Below are positions 8,678 to 19,369 of a stretch of DNA of 64,000 bases, piece by piece. Both the position numbers and the translations under genes were made by a program. Under the pieces are notes generated by a model, which worked only from the letters and a program-made list of their open reading frames with translations, made no database searches and was not told the origin of the DNA. Numbering within the stretch: the stretch's first letter is position 1; every line of letters begins with the position of its first letter. The stretch is from Isoetes taiwanensis (taxonomy: Eukaryota > Streptophyta > Lycopodiopsida > Isoetales > Isoetaceae): assembly GCA_021234155.1 (NCBI GenBank), contig JAJEKV010000032.1, positions 14,958,283 through 15,022,282 of the forward strand, read 5' to 3'.

Positions 8678-11600
8678 ATGGAGACATCACATTCTACTAG
8701 ATTTCCACCTCCAATGCAGGTCACCCCTCCACAAAAATTGCACATTCCACCTCCAATGCAGATAACACCAGATACACAGCCTGCCAAAATTCCGCCTCCC
8801 ATGCAAATCACTCCAGACACAGTAGCTTTGCCACCCTCAATGGAATTCACTCCACCACAGTGTATTAAAATTCCACCCCCCATGCAATTTACTCCAGACG
8901 AGACAATTTTTGCTTGCAGTGCGCACTTGACAAAACAAAGTATTCCAAGCAATTCTTCTTTGCCACTTCTACCTGCTTTGCACACGACATCAGATGCAAT
9001 GTCTTTGCCACCACCAATGCAAGTTACTCCAAGACAATCCAACATGAATCCACCCCCTCTGTATTCCACTCAGATTGATACAATTGACATCTTAGAATCC
9101 CTTGAGAAGGAACCCTCTCAAAATGAAGCAGATGTTGCCACAAATTCCTTTTGTAATCCTAGTCAGTTCGGAGCAACGCCATCCTTTAATGGCTTTCCAG
9201 GTGCTTCTGCACTTCGAGTCCTTCCAAGGCTGCTTTTTCCCGAGGGTGGGACGTCTCAACAAGGTAATCAACCTACACAATTTGAAGTACCAGAAGCAGT
9301 CATTTCAGATGAAGATGATTTAGAAGAGGATTCAGAACATCGTGGCAAACTGTTTGAATTCAAAGAACCTAGGAGCAACAACTTTAAGAGAAATCTGCAC
9401 AAAAAGGCTTGCGACTCACGGAGACGCCGCCGACTCATGGATGAGGCAAACTTAAGGAAGTCGCACATCCAACATTGTTGTAAGAATAATTGTATTTCAA
9501 AGATAAGTTTGAGAGAGTTGAGGTTACTACGTGATCACTACAGTGCAATGACTTTGGCGGACCAAAGAGGTTATCTGGCATACAATATAAGGCCTGACAG
9601 AGGAGACAAGTTTCTTTATTACTGTAAAGGAATTGAAGTTTGTCAGACAGCATTCAAAATCATCCATTGTTTAGGAAGCAGGAGACTAACAAGGTTGAAA
9701 AAAAGGCTCGATAAGAATCCACGAATTAATGATTACTGCCACTCCGGAAATGTTGTGACTACTCATGCTCTAGAATGTGTAGCTTGGATGGAAAACTTCT
9801 TCAAAGAATCTTGTGAAAAGTTGCCCAATAGTCCAATGTACCATTTGAATGATAATTTCACAAAACGTGAAGTCTACAACAACTACAAAGAAACATGCCT
9901 AGAATCTGGTGTGCGCCAAGTTTCTTATTCACATTTCACTGTTTTGTGGAAGAAAGAATTCGCTCGTGTAAGGATTCCAAGAAAGCATCGTATGTCAGTT
10001 TGCTCCACATGCGCTGAGATGAAGGCTAAGAGGCAAAGTGCAAAAACTTTACATGTTAAAAGTAAGATAACAAGAATCCTTTATTTTTTTGTATTCTCCT
10101 AGAAGTTTGTCTGACAACTATTTTATGTGTAGATGCACTCAAGGAGCAACTTAATAAACACAGGGAGCGACAATTGTTAGAAAGAAGAAAATTGTCCAAG
10201 CACAGAAAAAAGTCGCTAGAGAAGCCCCTTCAGTATCTTTCAGTTGTAATAGATGGCATGGATCAAAAGAAAACGACGATACCTCACTTTGTGAATGTGC
10301 CTAAGGATCTTCCAGAGCAAGACTTCATTCACCTACATGTTGTTGGCGCAATGATTTTTTCTGGTAAGCTTCGTTGTAAAGCTTTTCTCAATTATCCAAA
10401 TCTTCACAGTGATCCAAATCTTGTAGTTACAATTTTGCACAAGATTCTTTGTAGCTTGGAAAATTTACCGCCAGTGTTATACCTTCAACCGACAACACTA
10501 CAAGAGAAAATAAAAATCAAGTGGTCTTTGCTTATTGTGCCATGTTGGTCGAGAAACAAATCTTTAAGAAAGTAAAGATTGGTTTTCTACTAGTTGGGCA
10601 CACGCACGACCAAATTGATCAGATGTTCAGCAGATTCTCCAAACGTCTTGCTAGAAAAAGGGCGTTTACTTTGCCAACAATGGTTGAAGTTATCAAAGAT
10701 TCTTATAATCCTCAACCAGAAGTTGAGCTAATCGAGGAGACTTTTGATTTTAGAGAGTTCGTATTTCGCAAAGATGGAGATGGTTGTGCTATTGAGCCGT
10801 TAAGGAACATCACATTTCAGCACCATGCAAAGTTCTTCTTACAAAATAGCAAGACCTTATTACAAGGGAAGAAATATGCTACATCACGAGAATGGTTACC
10901 AAAGGATGGTCTACAGTTTATTCGTTATATTCCTGATCCTAATACTATGATGTTGGCAGAGCAAATGCCCCTTAAGAATCTATTTGAGATAACCAAGAGT
11001 CACAAGGAAAAAAGAGCATTTGATCCAAAAAAAATCCTTAGATGCATTTGAAAGAAGTATTAAGCTTTGTTATAATCACTTTGATGAAGCAGCTTGTTTG
11101 TGGTGGAGTTCTTTCTTTAGTAAGCAAGGCAACCTTCTGCAAAAGATGGCACTAGGGCCAACAACAATTGCATTCCGGTGGCCAGAGAAAAGATCTCATA
11201 TGCTTGCAACTGATGATGTAGCAATAGACGAAGTTGAACAAGTTCTCAGCTCAGACGAGGAAGGTCGTGTACTGTACACAGGCCCTAGAAGAACAGTACA
11301 ACAAGAAGCTAGAGTATCTGGAAATACTTCAGAAATACAAAAGGGAATGCTAGTTGCTGTTTTGGCAGATGATGATGAGGAAGGCCGAATGTTTTGGTTG
11401 GCAAAAGTCCTTGATGTTGTTCGCGAGGAGGGATTACCCACACAATTAAAGGTGCATTGGATGAGAACTACATCAAAAAATGCATTTGATGGACGGTATG
11501 ACTTTGAGATGTTGAAATCCAATAGAGGCAAAAGAGCAAGAAGCACAGCAAGAACGGATATGCTTCATCTCTCAGAAGTAAAAATCCTTGCATATGACTT

Positions 11601-11874
11601 TACCCTGAAAGCCAACAACAGACTGCGCGAGACTACTAAAAAGCTACTAAAATCTGCTTGTGGTCTAGGTGAGTCGTCAAAAAATGTTGACAATGTTGCT
11701 GACAGAGAAGATGACATTTTACTAGTGGACAGTGATGAGGAGGACCGTTCCAGCACATCCACCTCTGATAGCGAGGCACTAGACACAAACAGTGATAATA
11801 CCGACCACGGTGTCAACGAATCTGATGATGAGATAGATCCTGTACTAGCAGCAAAGTCAAATTATGTTAGATAA
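8678..11874 (+). CDS. DUF7869-like, transposase-like protein (two frame breaks)
   Basis: Exon 1 (8678-10061) starts with six copies of a PPPMQ[VIF]TP repeat, then an acidic region, a basic region, and a segment ending in RMSVCSTCAEMKAKR, a Cys-x2-Cys motif. A 71-bp intron (GTAAGA...GTGTAG) follows. Exon 2 codes for SVVIDGMDQKKTTIPHFV, LPPVLYLQ, and LLVGHTHDQIDQMFSRFSK. These motifs (DGMDQ, LQxDN, GHTHxxID) are the hallmarks I recall for the DUF7869 family of plants and oomycetes. Their Asp residues suggest an RNase H-like transposase or integrase core, which is inference. A C-terminal FWLAKVLDV...LKVHWMRT segment looks like a small chromatin-reader fold, followed by an acidic Ser-rich tail. 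The frame breaks once near 10486-10490 and once in an A8 run (11027-11034), so this copy is damaged or the sequence has errors. Confidence 0.65.
8700..9066 (+). repeat. Repeats coding for PPPMQxTP
   Basis: Six units coding for [FIL]PPPMQ[VIF]TP, spaced unevenly (about 40-60 bases, with one longer gap), lie in the N-terminal region of the transposase-like gene. One unit is altered to PPSMEFTP. A proline-rich linear motif array could bind a partner protein. Confidence 0.8.
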
Positions 11875-12918
11875 CAGTTATTTTCAAGATATAGTTTATT
11901 CTTGATAATTGCAAAGTCGTGCTACATTTCATAATTAATATGTTTTGTGTAACTGTTGTAGTGTCTCTTATAAATTTCTATTTAAAACTACTTTGTGCGT
12001 CACATCTCTTACTTATAGATTTGAGATATTTTCATTTTACTACCATTAGGAGTTAGGGTGCTTTTTTATTTTTTTGTTCCATATTTAGTTTTTACAATTT
12101 AGGTTAGGAACAAAAAAAATATGCCTTCAAGTTTTTACACAAACCCAAAATAGGGTACAAAAATTTCTAAATTATCAATATTACCACAAAAATAGCAAGA
12201 AATTTCTTGTTTTCAGGGGAATCTTTGGAATATTCCTTTTGAAGTGCATTTCATCAAAATTAGTGCATTCAATTTTGAACGTTGTTATTGTCGAATAATT
12301 GATCAACTGATAAATGATCAGACGGTCAACATGCTCCTTACTTCTATTTGAGTTTTGCATAAGGTAGTCCTCCGTGTCCCAGGACCCTGAAGAAAAATGA
12401 CGGCATAAATTTAGAACAAGGAAAGAAGGGTTGACAGTGGAGAACAGTTTAAAATTTTATAAATTGTGAACTGGTACAAACGAAGTATATTTACATAACA
12501 GATAAGCAACAAAAGGCTCAGTTTAACTTATTTGTTGTTTGAATAGAGCCATACTGACACGTACATATCTTTATATGTAGTCACAGTGACATGTGCCTGA
12601 CAAGGTAGGATATAGATGTCACATCACCATGATCTGCAACACAAATAGTGGTCAATTCAAATAGAGCTTGCACCAGAATTAAACAGTAGAGCTTTTGGCT
12701 ACATCAGGATATTTTCATGAACCATAGAACTTGCTTGATTATGCAACATGGTCTCTATTAATAGAAGCATGGAGAATTGTGCCGAATTCCTGCAAAATTT
12801 ATGGGAAACAAGTTTGGGACTTAGATGCTATCAAAAGCTCATGGAGGTAAGTCCAGAACATGCCAATTCTTAATAGATTGCTCCTCCATCTTCTTATAAC
12901 GCTAATGTTACCCCATAG
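11875..12918. other. AT-rich stretch without genes; right flank of the candidate element
   Basis: The sequence is AT-rich with several T and A runs. No coding frame, LTR or inverted repeat is evident. The right end of the candidate element should be in this interval. An exon-like piece ending at a GTAAGT near 12846 is too weak to call. Confidence 0.4.
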
Positions 12919-13459
12919 GTATCAAGAGAAACAAATGAAGAGCTGCGTGCAATCAAAGCAGAGCCTGATATTGGTCCTGTGCTTGATGTTGCACGAAAGT
13001 AGGTTTTGCAAGAGGATTTGTAAGGTTTTTTTACTGAGCTCTTGATCTAGAAATGCAGTTCTGTCATCCGCAGTGAATTGGGAAGTGAGCATGAGACTAC
13101 AAGGCTTGAGGCGCTCAGATGGATACTATTGCTTCTAGAGGGACACAGAACTGGGGTACTTCCTGCATGCCATTTAAGTGGCCACTGTCTTATATTACCT
13201 TACAAGAGTTATTTGTTTTTCAGTTTCTTTTATTTCTAGAGGTGATATTTCCAGTGCTGTTGGAGTCACTTTCAGACAAGTCTGATGATGTAAGTTTCTA
13301 TAATACTTGGACGTGGATGGTGTTATAATCATTTTGTCTTTTTTTCCAATATTTCTGGAATGGGCCTTCATATAACCTCCATTATTATTGGACCTTGCAG
13401 GTGGTACTTCTTGTATTAGAAGTTCAAGCATGCATAGCAAAAGAACCTCAGCATTTGTA
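12919..13459 (+). pseudogene. VAC14-like gene fragment (four short exons)
   Basis: Four splice-bounded pieces follow the order of plant VAC14, the HEAT-repeat scaffold of the PIKfyve/Fab1 kinase complex that makes PI(3,5)P2 on endosomes and vacuoles. Piece 1 (12919-13000) has VSRETNEELRAIKAEP. Piece 2 (13074-13155) has TTRLEALRWILLLLEGHRT. Piece 3 (about 13240-13290) has IFPVLLESLSDKSDD. Piece 4 (13401-13459) has VVLLVLEVQACIAKEPQHL. In the family these are consecutive in the middle of the protein. The N-terminal half upstream and the C-terminal half downstream are not visible in the window, so this looks like a gene fragment. It could be a real gene with very long introns or one rearranged by the adjacent element. 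Confidence 0.7.
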
Positions 13460-14120
13460 AAACTCTGTTTTAACATCATACTTCGCAGTTGAAAAATGTA
13501 ACATCTCACATTCAACATGTAACCACAAAACCCATGGACACTAGGGAGGTTTCATATGAACAAATATGCAGTAAGGTATGTGTATAGGTGTACAATTTCT
13601 AATGATTATTTTGCAGCAATCTTATTCTTTAGAACTCAGTTATTCAGCCTTAAACATAATCTTCTTATGAAGCATGGAACCCCTCCTTGTCCCAAGACTA
13701 TATAGTGTGCTAATTTCGTTTTGGGTTGGGGGAGGGTTTTCAGGCAGTGGTTAGGACTATGATTTTCGTATGGTATTGTATAAAAAACGGTATAATTTGC
13801 CATGTGGGAGGAGCTTGAGTGGTTATTGCTATTTTGGGTGCTTTGCAAATCCCCTTTTTCTAGGAATTAGTCCTCTATGTCATAGGTTCCAATTTAGAAA
13901 GCATGTGAAGGGCGCTCGGCAGCGGATAGGAGCGTAGAAGGTGGCTGTGAACATGCCGGATTTGCAGGTTGGAAGCGGACCTGCGTTTCTGGTGTCAGAG
14001 AATGCGGCACATCAGGTTTTTGAGGATTGCAAGCTTCCGGAATCCATCTCAGGTGCACAGTTCTGTGCCAAGAGTCATTTTTGCGCAGGAAAAATCCTCC
14101 TGATTTCTATATTCTGAGGC
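13460..14120. other. No supported gene
   Basis: No continuation of the VAC14 reading frame was found, and no repeats were recognised. Confidence 0.4.
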
Positions 14121-14139
14121 TTGGGAGGCTCCGGAATAG

Positions 14140-14205
14140 GGCAGGTCGATATGGGCTCTGGTGAGGCCGTCCGGTCCTGGAGGTTCGAATCCTCCAGCCC
14201 TTTGG
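14140..14205 (+). repeat. tRNA-like remnant with canonical B box (possible SINE head)
   Basis: GGTTCGAATCC at 14182-14192 is a perfect pol III B box. It sits inside a 5-bp T-arm-like stem (GGAGG/CCTCC) and is followed by GCCC that can pair with GGGC about 50 bases upstream. TGGGCTCTGGTG upstream resembles an A box. The length is too short for an intact tRNA, so a tRNA-derived SINE or tRNA pseudogene is more likely. Confidence 0.4.
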
Positions 14206-14674
14206 TTTCATTTGTTTATGCAGGTCGGGCTGCTGTAGGAGCGCAGCAGGCATTCCGGCAGCAGAGAGGAGGCCTTTTCTTGGCCATTGAACATATTGTC
14301 TATTTTTTTGTGGAACGATACTGTTTAAGTTGTTGCTTTAAGAAGCCATGGTTTTTCAAGCATGGGTTCAATCCAGACCTTAGGAACACAAATTCCCTGT
14401 AGGTTTTCGTTCCTGCGGCTGTGGTGAGGCCATTGTGTCGTGGGCCAATGCAGGGATTCGGTGGGCTAGTGTGTTCGAGCTAGGCTATGGCAGCTTTCAA
14501 AAGGGAAGGCGCTATGGCAGAAGGCTATGTTGCTGTACACTATGGCAGGATTGGGTGCAGCGAAATTCATTGGCACCATTGGTTGTTTTCTATTTTGCTT
14601 CTCTTTTCTTTTTGCTTCAACCATGTGTTCGGTTTACACCATTGACATTGGCATGCATTTTTTCTCTCAAAATT

Positions 14675-14988
14675 CTAAGGGCCATTGATCTGGCACAATA
14701 CCGAGAATATTCGCCAGATCAATGGTTGGAAATAAAACTTGAACGTGACGCCATAAAGATGACAAAAAACGAAATGGCATATATGGAATATCAACGTTTT
14801 TGCGATTTCAGTAAAAACACATATCATACGCTAGGTAATTAGGTTCTCATAATGTCTCTAGCAACTGTGAGTTTTTTCTTTTTGACATTCTTTACAACAA
14901 GCATGCAATAGAAGCGAAGAGGAAGGCGCTGACTGGGCCGGGTAATGCGCTTGTGAAAATTTTCAAGAACATACAATGTCTGCTGTAA
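14675..14988 (+). CDS. Two unrecognised candidate exons
   Basis: The first frame includes IDLAQYREYSPDQWLEIKLERD and MTKNEMAYMEYQRFCDFSK (14687-14842). After a short gap a second includes FDILYNKHAIEAKRKALTGP and ends in a stop at 14988. The composition is coding-like, but I do not recognise the protein and splice sites are not clear. It may belong to a mobile element. Confidence 0.25.
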
Positions 14989-15173
14989 TTAGAAGCATGT
15001 ATGGCTTTGTGATCGAACTGGAATCACAAGCTTTTGTTCTGTACATGACATGCAGATGACATGTCAATCCCCCGATCTGCTCAATTGCTCATATCATCTT
15101 ACCAGTTATAAAGTTATGTTAGACAAAATATTCGTGCTCTCAAATTCAAAAGCCCATAACAGACTATAATTTG

Positions 15174-15648
15174 CAGATTCAAAGCCTTGAATCAAAATTA
15201 GCAACATTAGTGGCTGAAAACACTAAGGAGCAGATGACGTTACATGCACAACAGACCTCAGCAGAACAAGCAGACTGGGAATTGAGGGCTAGAAACCTGA
15301 AGATTTCTGGGTTATATGAATCCGAAGATGAAGATATCACTGGAATTCTCAACAGCTTTTTTGCTAACACAATGCATATACATGACCCCAGCTTCATATC
15401 TGGAAGAAGGCTATGTAAGCCAAATCTTGGTTCGATTCCAGAGCAAAGATGCTAGAGACAGGATTTTACATAACAGAAGTGCTCTTAAAGGTGAAAAAGG
15501 AATTTGGCTTGATCCAGATTTGACCCCGGCTCAACTTGAGATCAGAAAAAAAGAGTGGGCAAAAGTTAAAGAAGGAAGAGATGCAGGCTTCGTGGCTTAT
15601 CTGGATCACAGCGGGAAAGCAAATGTGACAAATAGAAAGAGGAGCTAG
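15174..15648 (+). pseudogene. LINE ORF1 remnant (coiled coil plus RRM-like region)
   Basis: Coding starts without a Met in a coiled coil (IQSLESKLATLVAENTKE). It continues with ARNLKISGLYESEDEDITGI and then, in another frame, ILVRFQSKDARDRILHNR, ALKGEKGIWLDPDLTPAQLE. This is the layout of LINE ORF1 nucleic-acid-binding proteins: an RNLxIxGL first strand and an LVRF third strand. A frame break lies around 15405-15425. The protein would coat element RNA as a ribonucleoprotein. The stop at 15646-15648 is 13 bases before the endonuclease frame. Confidence 0.65.
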
Positions 15649-15660
15649 GAAATCAGGGCC

Positions 15661-16602
15661 TTGAAGATATGCATGTGGAACATACATGGGCTGAACCAGT
15701 CAAAAATAGAGGCTACACTGGAATGCTTAGAGCAGAATGATCTTTTGTTGTTTACTGAGACTTGGGAGTACCAAACTCGTCCGCTACCAGACATCTCAGG
15801 TTTTACTTTGACAGGACATATTTGGAATAAGAAGAAAATAGGTGTTGGCAGAGGATTTGGCGGAATTGCAATCTATAGTAAGTTAGCATGGGCAGAAAAA
15901 GTACAGATACTAAAATATGATGCCACCAAACAGTACATCTGGATAAGGGTTAGTTCAGGCAGAAGAGACATAATCCTGGCAGTTTGCTATTTTGCGCCAC
16001 CTAATGCATCCATCTATAATAGTCAGGAGTTAGATATTGGCGATCCCTTTCACAGCTTATGTATAGACGTCCTACATTACCAATCACAAGGGGAGGTACT
16101 GGTTTTAGGGGATTTTAACTCAAGAACAGGTTGCAAACAGTCCAAGGTATTTGAGGATCTTTCAGATATGCAGCTTAATGAAATAGATGATCCATTGTTC
16201 CATAGATGCTCGGATGACAAGATGTCTAATCACATGGGCGAGCTCTTTCTTCAGTTTTATACGGTAAGCCAACTGAGAATTTTGAATGGGCTTAGTAAAT
16301 TCCCAGACTCTGGGAAACATACATGTATGAATCATGCAGGGGCCAGCACGGTCGATTACATGCTTGCAAATAATTTGGAGCTGGTTCAAGACTGCAGTAT
16401 TGGTGACAAACTACCCGAATCAGATCACTTGCCTATGTTTGTAGCGCTTAAATCTTGCATGAAAACTGATTTCCAGCAGCCATTATTCCGCCCCAAGCTG
16501 AAGATTGATTACAAACTATCAAACTCGTATAGAGACAACTGCTCACAAATGCTAGTTGGTCTGGCAAGCGTGAGACAGATGCAATGCTCTTTGCTAACAT
16601 GA
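15661..16602 (+). pseudogene. LINE ORF2, APE-type endonuclease region
   Basis: The frame opens with KICMWNIHGLNQSK and includes LLFTETWEY, VLVLGDFNSRTG, STVDYMLANN and ESDHLPMFVAL. These are the catalytic Asn, Glu, Asp-Asn and Ser-Asp-His motifs of the exonuclease III-like fold that nicks target DNA for target-primed reverse transcription. All key residues appear present. The frame stops about 25 bases before the RT frame, and the W-W-x-x-E-C-K-like linker is in a shifted frame, so ORF2 is broken here. Confidence 0.8.
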
Positions 16603-16626
16603 TATTGGAGGCTGCATGAAACATTT

Positions 16627-18535
16627 TTGGATACACCAAAAAGCATACCAAAGGCAGGCCCTGCAACGCATGGTGGGATCTTGAATGTAAGGAAGCAAGA
16701 GCAAGGCTATCAAAGAGAGGCCCTGTCTAAACTTGTTCGTGATATTTATGAAAAGGAAGATGCAGAGAACATGCAAATAACCATCACAGATATGAACCTT
16801 TTCGCCGAGTCGGAGGTACAGGAAACCATAGCAGATATGCAGAATGGTAAGGCATGTGATCTTGATGGCATATGCGTGGAGTTGTTCAAATGGGGCGGAC
16901 CCAAGACTTTGACTGCTATAACAAGTTTGCTGAATGAATGTGTACAGAAAGGGTTACCAAACAGTTGGAAGATGAACCGAGTTCATCCCATTCATAAAAT
17001 GGGTGACCGGAAGGATGCTGGCAACTATAGGACCATCTTAATTGGGAGTACTTTTTCAAAAATCTTAGGCAGCCTGTTGGAGAACAAGCTTAGCACATGG
17101 GCTGAGAGCAACGGTAAACGCTCACATTCCCAAGCAGGGTTTCGAAGGGACCATAACACTCTAGATCATGCTCTTACGCTCCGGGTGCTCATAGAGAAGG
17201 CCAAGGCTCCTAACGGTGCTTTATATGCTGCCTTCATAGATTTCTCCAAGGCATTTGACACTGTTCCGAGGAAGGGACTGGGAGAAAGAATGGAGAATCT
17301 TGGTGTCCCTGCAGAAATCAGAAGTGCAGTTTCGCAGCTATATGAAGAGGTCCTCATTAAGCTATCTGCGGGAGACACGGTCAGAAGCACCATTGGCGTG
17401 CGCCAAGGGTGCCCCCTGTCGCCCACATTATTTGGTATTTTTGTAGACGAGCTGGATGAATGGCTCAAATCACGCTCATTGTCAGGCACGAAACTGAGCA
17501 CATACATAGTTCAGATACTTTTATATGCTGATGATGTAGTTCTATTGGCAAGCAAAAAGGATGTACTCCAGCGCCACTTGGACAGCCTGGGATCTTTCTG
17601 TGAGACAAAGCACATGACAGTGAATACCTCTAAGTCAAAGATTATGACTTTTGGAACCAGAGACAGACCGTCATTTGCATGCCAGTGGCAAGAGCTAGAA
17701 ACAGTAGAAAGATATAAATACCTTGGCCTTGTTTTTTCTTCCAAATATAGCTGGAAGGAATGCATCAGCAGTAGAGCAACTGGCGGAAAAGCGGCCTTGT
17801 ACAGCATGCTTTCCAAATGTTCCAAAACAGCCTTACATGATTGGGGGCTTAAGAGAATTTTATTTAAGTCTTTGGTGCAGACAGTAGTCCTGTACGGCAC
17901 GCCTGTGTGGGGTCCAAACTTATCTCAGAAGCTGTGGAACCAAATCGAGCAAGTTCAAAAAGTGTTCATCCGCCATGAATTGGGTATCAAATATCAGACT
18001 CCCTATGCTATCATGCTCACTGAGACCGGCCTGTTTCCGTTGGAGCTGGAGGCCTTATATCAGACTGTTAACTTTGTAAACAGAGTCATGGAGCAGCCAC
18101 AAGACAGGCTGTCGCATCTTGCGCTACTACACTCAGGCCAAGAGGGCTGGTACAGCGATGTGTTGAATTGGGCAAGCAAATGGGGATTGACGATGGAAAA
18201 CTGGCCAGATAACAAAATGGATGCTCGCTCCCTCCTGGAACAATTAGCAATTGACCGCCTTTGGGCCTCTGAAGGCAGCAAGATGCAACATTATGTGCAA
18301 CATGTCAATCCAGCAGCTGATCATAAGAGCCAAGGGTACCTCAATGAGAATATCCCTAGGTACTTGAAAAAACTAATGGCAAGATATAGGACCAGCTCAC
18401 ACAAGCTTGAGCTAGAGACTGGCAGATGGTATAAGATACCAGCCTCGGAGAGAATTTGCAGACTCTGTGATATGCATTGAGTAGAAGACGAGGACCACGT
18501 ATTTACTGCGTGCCATGCATATGTGGATGTTCGGG
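16627..18535 (+). pseudogene. LINE ORF2, reverse transcriptase and C-terminal zinc knuckle
   Basis: Within 617 codons are GKACDLDGICVELFK, VHPIHKMGDRKDAGNYRTI, SQAGFRRDHNT, AAFIDFSKAFDTVPRKGL, GVRQGCPLSPTLFG and LLYADDVVLLA, i.e. RT motifs 1 to 5 with the catalytic FxKAFD and YADD aspartates. After the RT, ICRLCDMH is followed by an in-frame TGA (18478-18480), and the frame would continue with DEDHVFTACHAY. Together these form the C-x2-C...H-x4-C zinc knuckle usual at LINE ORF2 C-termini. The stop plus frame breaks upstream mean this copy is dead. Confidence 0.85.
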
Positions 18536-18984
18536 AAAAGTTCAACATTCGGGCACATGATTTTTGTTCCTTATTTGCAGCACCATACCCATCATACATA
18601 GACATAGGATTATACATCAAGGCGGTGGACGCCCACCGTTCTTTTCTCTTGAAACTGTAAACAGTTTGTATGCAGGCTCCATGGCCTCTTCAAGGCCCCA
18701 AGAGAGCAAGTTAATTTATTATTATTATTATTATTATTAAATTCAATGTTGTACCTATACCCATCTGGTGTCTCTGTTAAAAGTTCTAGAGAGGGTTTAA
18801 AAGCATATTGTTTTTCATCATCTAGGCTCTCGGAAATGCATGTTGGTGCCATTTGCATATTTGGCTATACCCATCAATCTTGGCTTTTAAAAGACTGCAT
18901 GGTAGTCCAAATTTAAAGCCTTATATCTTTGGATCGAGACATTCTGCTGAAAGATGATTTAATGTTCCACAAAGGTGTTATTTT

Positions 18985-19117
18985 TTAAAAGAACACCTTT
19001 GTGGAACATTAAATCATCTTTTAAAAGAACACCTTTGTGGAACATTAAATCATCTTTCAGCAGAATGTAAAAAAGAACACCTTTGTGGGACATTAAATCA
19101 TCTTTCAACAGAATGTC
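18985..19117 (+). repeat. Three 46-50 bp tandem units at the centre of the foldback
   Basis: Units share AAAGAACACCTTTGTGG, then ACATTAAATCATCTTTC, then AGAATGT. The first is shortened. They lie exactly at the turn between the arms. Confidence 0.85.
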
Positions 19118-19369
19118 TCGATCCAAAGATATAAGGCTTTAAATTTGGACTACCATGCAGTCTTTTAAAAGCCAAGATAGATGGGTATAGCCAAATATGC
19201 AAATGGCACCAACATGCATTTTTGAGAGCCAAGATGATGAAAAACAGTATGCTTTTAAACCCTCTCTAGAACTTTTAATAGAGACACCAGATGTGTATAG
19301 GTACAACATTGAATTTGAGAGCACGAATATTTTGTCTAACATAGCTGATCATATGTGGAAAGTGAAAAT

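Larger units (their letters stand above)
15150..18738 (+). mobile_element. 5'-truncated LINE with ATT-repeat tail (copy 1)
   Basis: The element carries part of ORF1, an APE endonuclease frame and a reverse transcriptase frame, then a 3' end with (TTA)n at about 18712-18738 instead of poly(A). The 8-bp target duplication AAATTCAA is at 15142-15149 and 18739-18746. The 5' end lies inside ORF1, typical of incomplete reverse transcription. Microsatellite-like tails and this APE-RT layout point to a non-L1 clade; the exact clade is not assigned. Confidence 0.8.
15115..19343. mobile_element. Foldback (long inverted repeat) element, left arm split by a LINE
   Basis: The left arm is 15115-15149 joined to 18739-18984. 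The right arm is 19000-19343 in reverse complement, at roughly 95% identity by eye. Matching outer ends are TATGTTAGACAAAATATTCG and its complement at 19324-19343. The arms meet in a loop of three 46-50 bp tandem units. The left arm is interrupted by a 3.6-kb LINE flanked by AAATTCAA direct repeats. Both arms encode the same frame (QMAPTCIxES, DDEKQYAFKPSLELL), which may be coincidence or a captured exon. Confidence 0.75.

Noticed and set aside
8653-9069. Minus-strand frame coding for CMGGGI repeats
   Set aside because: It is the complement shadow of the PPPMQxTP repeats of the plus-strand gene.
13195-13518. 107-codon minus-strand frame
   Set aside because: It overlaps the VAC14 exons in antisense and has no independent support.
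14121-14402. 93-codon plus frame containing the B box
   Set aside because: The tRNA-like B box explains the conserved part. The protein is unrecognised.
19197-19343. Start of the plus-strand frame as a genuine gene
   Set aside because: The frame begins in the foldback arm and runs into LINE RT sequence, so it is a chance fusion. The arm frame is only noted as possible captured exon.
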